Of a stretch of 64,000 bases of DNA, positions 59,800-64,000 are shown in pieces. Under the pieces are notes generated by a model that was not told the DNA's origin, made no database searches, and saw only the letters and a program-made list of their open reading frames with translations. This stretch comes from Dysidea avara (taxonomy: Eukaryota > Porifera > Demospongiae > Dictyoceratida > Dysideidae): positions 3,609,449 to 3,673,448 of the forward strand of contig NC_089281.1 in NCBI RefSeq assembly GCF_963678975.1, written 5' to 3'. The translations under genes were made by a program, and so were the position numbers. Every line of letters begins with the position of its first letter. Positions within the stretch are counted from its first letter, which is position 1.

Positions 59800-62310
59800 C
59801 AACTCCTCCATATTTAATACAGAAAGAATTAGCTACCCCTGAATTAGTCAAATCTACTCTACAACATTGTTCCAAGAAGTCAGTACCTGGAGTGGATGGT
59901 AACGCATACCTCCATCTCTGTCACCTTCTGTCTACTCATCACTTCATGGCAACTCTTCACAAACTTATTGAGACTGGATCAGCCCCTACCTGCTGGGATA
60001 GTGCTTGCATTAAAAATCCAGTGACCATAGTGATACATCAAACTTCCGACCAAAAGCACTTACTTCTGTGGTTAGGGAAGCTATTGCACAAGAACCTTAT
60101 CCACTGCCTTTAGGCTTACTTGAAGACTAACCATATTAATTAGTGTTCAAAAGGAGTTTGTTAGTGGGCTTTCTGGAGTCTTTGAGCATATTCACACTTT
60201 GTCTGCAATTATGCAAGATGCTTTCTCTAACAAGTGTCCTCTGATGATGACATTCCTTGACTTGAAAATGCTTTTGGGTCTGTCCCCCATGCACAGACTA
60301 ATTTTTAACATGTTGGAAACTGTCAAGGTGCCTTCATCCACAGTTCATTATATTACATTCAGTCTTTCTATTCAACTCTATTAGTGATTATAACAAGTAA
60401 AGTGTGGGAAACTGATCCTATACCATTATTTTTCAAGGCGAAACTTTTGACACTTTATCCCTGTGATATTTTTCTTTCGTTTAATCCCATTTAAAAGCTT
60501 GCTGAATCGCTAAACCATCCACATAGTTATCATATTAAGATACCCATTAAAAACCCAGAAGCTCTTTGTATATGAAATGGAAAGAAGCTGGAGAGGAGCC
60601 TCCTGGATAGTACAAAGCACGAATTGACCAGTACTTCCTAGTAAAACTTACAGTGATGATCATGCATGGCTTCTGAAGTTGTTGCCCTAGAATGAAACCA
60701 TGCTCTAAAAGAGCAAGGAAATTTGTACCCTTAGATGGTAAACCAAAGTCAGCTGGAAGCCATCTCTAAAATTATTTTGTTGAGTCAATGGAACATTTTC
60801 TTAAAGGCTGTGCTGATGATGTGACTTTGATCTCTTGTGACTTGGATGTTCATAAGTCTGATTGACCTGATTTAGACTTATCTTTTAAACGTCTACAGTA
60901 TGTTTCTTTCCTTTTTGATGGCACTAAAGTTATTCCACAAGGTCTACCTCTATCTAAAGGAATGACCAGATCCATCACAACAAAATTTTGGGAAAGATAA
61001 TTGATGTCTCCTTGATTAAGTGCTTCAAAGAAGGCTGCAACAAATACATGGTATGCCATCTGTCTGACTTGCTTACTGCAATTGATTCGCTCCCATTCGT
61101 CGCAAGTAAAAGCTATGGATTTGCATAATTTCATTGCTCCGATTTCATCTGTGTGTTGATGCTGTCTCCAACTGGTCCATTTCAAAGCTGGAATCTATTG
61201 CCACTCATTTTAGAAATGGTTGGATTTGTCCCAGAGTGCTACTTGTGCTGTACTGTATAGTCTGTACTACCCTGGGGTTTGTTGCCCAAGCATTACCCAT
61301 ATCTCCACAGAAGCAAAACTAAGTTTACTAGCTTGTGTCAGTGCTTCCGCTGACTTACAGCTTCAGTAACTCAACCCCCAGTTGTGGTTTGGCGATGTTG
61401 CAATGCAAATAGAAGATAACACTTATTCCATCTTGTTGAATGCTCAAAAACAGTAATCAGCACTTCCATCAGCTCAATCCTTATATTTCAAAGTTAAATA
61501 TCTGCTGAGAGATTATACGACAACTCAATGTAAAGATCACTTACCAGCAGACACTGACGGTTCAGTCCAAGTTTGAAGGCTCCACTGATTTATAAGATTC
61601 CCGTGAAACTTGGAATCGGCTATTGGGAGGTTTCCACCCTGGTCAACTATCTTTCCTCCTGTGTGCAGAGTCTGATACTCTGCCTACAGCTGTTAATTTA
61701 TAGCAGTGGTCAATTCAATATGATGTGAAGTGCTTGCTGTGTGGTTCAAACTGTACTACAACAGCCCATGTTTTAAGCAGTTGCCCTACTGCATTAAACC
61801 AGCAATGGTATACAATCAAGTTCTTTCCATTTTGGCCTCTACACTTGCTGAGGTCTTTGCTCCATACTCCATTTGTCAAAGTGTATGCTATTACCAAATT
61901 TCTATGTTGATGATGCCCCTAAACAACCATTCCAACTGATCTACTAATAACTTCTTACCATCCAGACATTGTGATATACAATTCCCAGAGCCTCTCTATC
62001 TCCCTGCTGTGTCCTCTTTACTCTGCTCAGCATATTCAGGCTGCTGGCCAAGACAGAAATAGAATAAAGTTGAATATCTTCAGTTACTGGCTGAATTTGA
62101 CTCTGACATCCCTAATTACTATGATAATTGACTGGGCCAACACCAGCTTCTATATAATCAAGAATCTGCTTATTATATTTTTTGTTCATCCTGATTTGAG
62201 CATATCAAAGTCTTCCATCAAGAAATGTCTAGACAATGCATAGCTACTTATTAGCTTCTAGAAAAAATTTTCCTGGCAAGGGCATGCAAGGAAAATAAGG
62301 AGTGGAATGC
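59800..62310 (+). pseudogene. Long decayed LINE with Tudor/Agenet-like insert in the reverse transcriptase
   Basis: Pieces of one polyprotein appear in order across frames. They are SKKSVPGVDGNAYLHL (about 59,875; RT finger motif), ETGSAPTCWDSACIK, FSNKCPLMMTFLDLKMLLG (about 60,225; first catalytic block region), EEPPG then YKARIDQYFL (about 60,592; a W is now a stop), KGCADDVTLIS (about 60,804; the FADD box with C for F/Y), LRFHLCVDAVS (61,134), a C-x2-C...H...C finger KCLLCGS/TAHVLSSCP (about 61,730-61,780) and VHPDLSISKSSIKK (about 62,188). There are many stops and frameshifts. The order matches the minus-strand fragment at 8,040-8,878. An intact RT cannot be read. Confidence 0.75.
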
Positions 62311-62548
62311 TAATTAATTTAATTTTTTCTTTCTTTTTTAGCTATGCCCACATTGGTTCCATTCATGGTCGTATGTTGCCTGAGGATTCATATGCTTACA
62401 CTTTTTGTTTTGTTGTACATAGCTAGCTATTTTCATAATGGGTTTTCTCTCATTGATCATTTTATTCATTAATAATATTAACATTTTAGTTTTAGATCAT
62501 GCGGCAGTAATAAAAAAACGACAATGATATCACACTGAGGCAGGATGC

Positions 62549-62818
62549 ATGCAAGGAATCAACTTAATGTTTTGGCGTGGTGGCGCGACGATGGGTGAGG
62601 TAATCGGAAATAGTCATGACCACACCGGAAATGTGTTGTCGCGGTCGTGGGTAAGTGGTCATGAGATATCGCCGGTTAACTATTTAAGGTATAGACTCTA
62701 TAGTATTCTCATCATTCCCAGACCTAGCTGTATACATCAAACTTCGAGTGAAGAAGATTTATTGATATTGAACCGCCATGCCCGATCTCGAGACAAATAC
62801 GACTGGGATAAATATTGG
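62549..62818 (+). CDS. Possible 5' exon of an unidentified gene
   Basis: An open frame ends SSEEDLLILNRHARSRDKY DWDKYW, where the last codon is split by a GTAAGC donor (phase 2). The charged composition of the last 35 codons looks coding, and CpG-rich sequence (ggtggcgcgacgatggg) precedes it as in a promoter. An acceptor-like tcccag at about 62,720 may mean only the final ~97 nt is exon. No downstream exon was identified before the window ends, and the protein is not recognised. Confidence 0.3.
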
Positions 62819-62957
62819 TAAGCTTTCATCGTAAAGTATAGCCACATAGCTAGCTAACTTTTAATAGTAAAACACATTGTAGTTTCATAAACATCTGAGA
62901 CTCACGTCACTACCAAGGTCCCCGACTTTGCTATGACTACAGTCAGTATAGCTATAC

Positions 62958-63205
62958 ACTGTTAAAATGAATAGTAACCACAACTCTCAAGGAGTTCCCA
63001 GTGTAGGGAGGATTTAACACCCCTGGAGAGTAACCATTACTCCAAAGGAGTAACTGGGGAGTAACACAAGCTCTGAAGGTGGTGTCACTTACTCTTCAGA
63101 GTAATGGTTATTCTCTTCAGAGTGTTGGTTACTCTCCATGGGGTGTTAAATCCTCCCTACACTGGGAACTCTCAGAGTGGTGGTTACTCTTTATTTTTAA
63201 CAGTG
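62958..63205. mobile_element. CACTGTTAAAA-family MITE, copy 3
   Basis: 248 bp, ends CACTGTTAAAA and TTTTTAACAGTG, TA on both sides. It lies in the opposite orientation to copy 1 and the same as copy 2. An intact reference for the split copy at 8,913. Confidence 0.85.
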
Positions 63206-64000
63206 TAGTCACACCTGAAAACGTCAGTAACGTTAGTATAATCGCCCGTTAATTAGCACTTGGATTTAAGATACTGGGCAGTCCGCTCAACTGTTTTGCC
63301 CAGGGGGTGAAAATCCCCAAAAGGTACATGCATACATTCTATTAAACTAATAATTAAATTAAGTAAGGAAGGCACTGCTAAGGCCAGGCCCGGCGGCCAA
63401 GTTGATGCACAGTTTATTAATAGTCGTAAAACTCACAAAAATTTGAGTATAAATGCAATATCTTATGATTAGTAATTACTGTTCATAAAATATAGTCAGA
63501 AAATGTGTTCAAATTCAGTTAGTGTACAATTGAAAATGTCATGAGGGTGCCGATCGTCATATTTGTTTATAGATGGCATGGTCGGATTGCAGCCTGACTT
63601 GCTAATAAGACTCACCTCATGCCAGCACCAACCACCACAAATTTTATGATTTTATAGGTAAACCAAACACTTAGTATGTTAACCATATACTACGAATCAG
63701 CTGTCTTGTCTATGTAGACTGATTTCAATACCAAAGATGAAAGCTCCAGCAAAAAATAGTTCAGTGAAAAAATGCTCCTGACTTTATTTGAGGAAACAAT
63801 TCCTTGAAATTTATTGTGAAGGCGTTACAGACACAACAGTCCAGGAGATGATTGTTCTGTTTGTTGCACACACACAAGACCAAACTAGGATAGAAGAGGC
63901 ACCTTTCTTTAGGGAGCTTGGGTGTAGCCAGGGGGTTACATGCAAAAGCTTAACTCAAAGCATTCAAATCAAGGGGGTCTGCATAGGGGCATGCCTCTGG
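63206..64000. other. Right end of window, nothing recognised
   Basis: Non-coding by inspection. A small hairpin actgggcag / ttgcccag lies at about 63,272-63,303. Confidence 0.35.

Overview
The window reads as AT-rich nuclear DNA of an animal with compact genes. Coding exons are separated by GT-AG introns, some only 45-52 nt long, and the gaps are packed with small transposons, foldback elements, LINE fragments and a few simple repeats. No operons, tRNA, rRNA or CRISPR were seen. A marine sponge is my best guess from the density of foldback elements and the LINE type, but that is inference.

Three host genes can be supported. (C) A minus-strand gene runs from 42,407 to 33,236. Its 19 exons join in one frame for 1,427 residues: a short basic N-terminus, one membrane segment, a tandem series of duplicated ~145-residue acidic exons, and a C-terminal helical solenoid reminiscent of soluble adenylyl cyclase (ADCY10)-like proteins. 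(A) A plus-strand gene at 19,283-21,402, with a probable first exon at 10,404, encodes a small protein with PPxY motifs followed by two membrane segments, a layout like dispanin/CD225 proteins. (B) A plus-strand paralogue of A at 53,371-56,846 has a 56-proline microsatellite in its first recognised exon and seems to be decaying in its first membrane exon.

Layout: 1-10 kb holds small inverted-repeat elements, a decayed LINE on the minus strand and a LINE nested in a MITE. 10.2-21.4 kb is gene A, whose first intron carries a 4.2-kb Helitron-like element (14,770-19,013). 22-25 kb holds LINE and hAT-like remnants. 26.4-30.3 kb is a hAT MITE split by a second, inverted Helitron-like copy (26,666-30,269). 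31-33 kb holds foldback elements, including one with two convergent open frames. 33.2-42.4 kb is gene C. 42.8-52 kb is mostly non-coding with dispersed repeats. 52-57 kb is gene B with several elements in its introns. 59-62.3 kb is a long decayed LINE, and 62.5-64 kb has one possible exon and another MITE.

The most striking signals are: the exon-amplified gene C with minute phase-1 introns, two of which stay open in frame; the Helitron-like element, whose insertion site can be compared with an empty copy of the same target inside this window; and a ~27-bp partly palindromic motif that recurs at more than 15 sites in unrelated element families.
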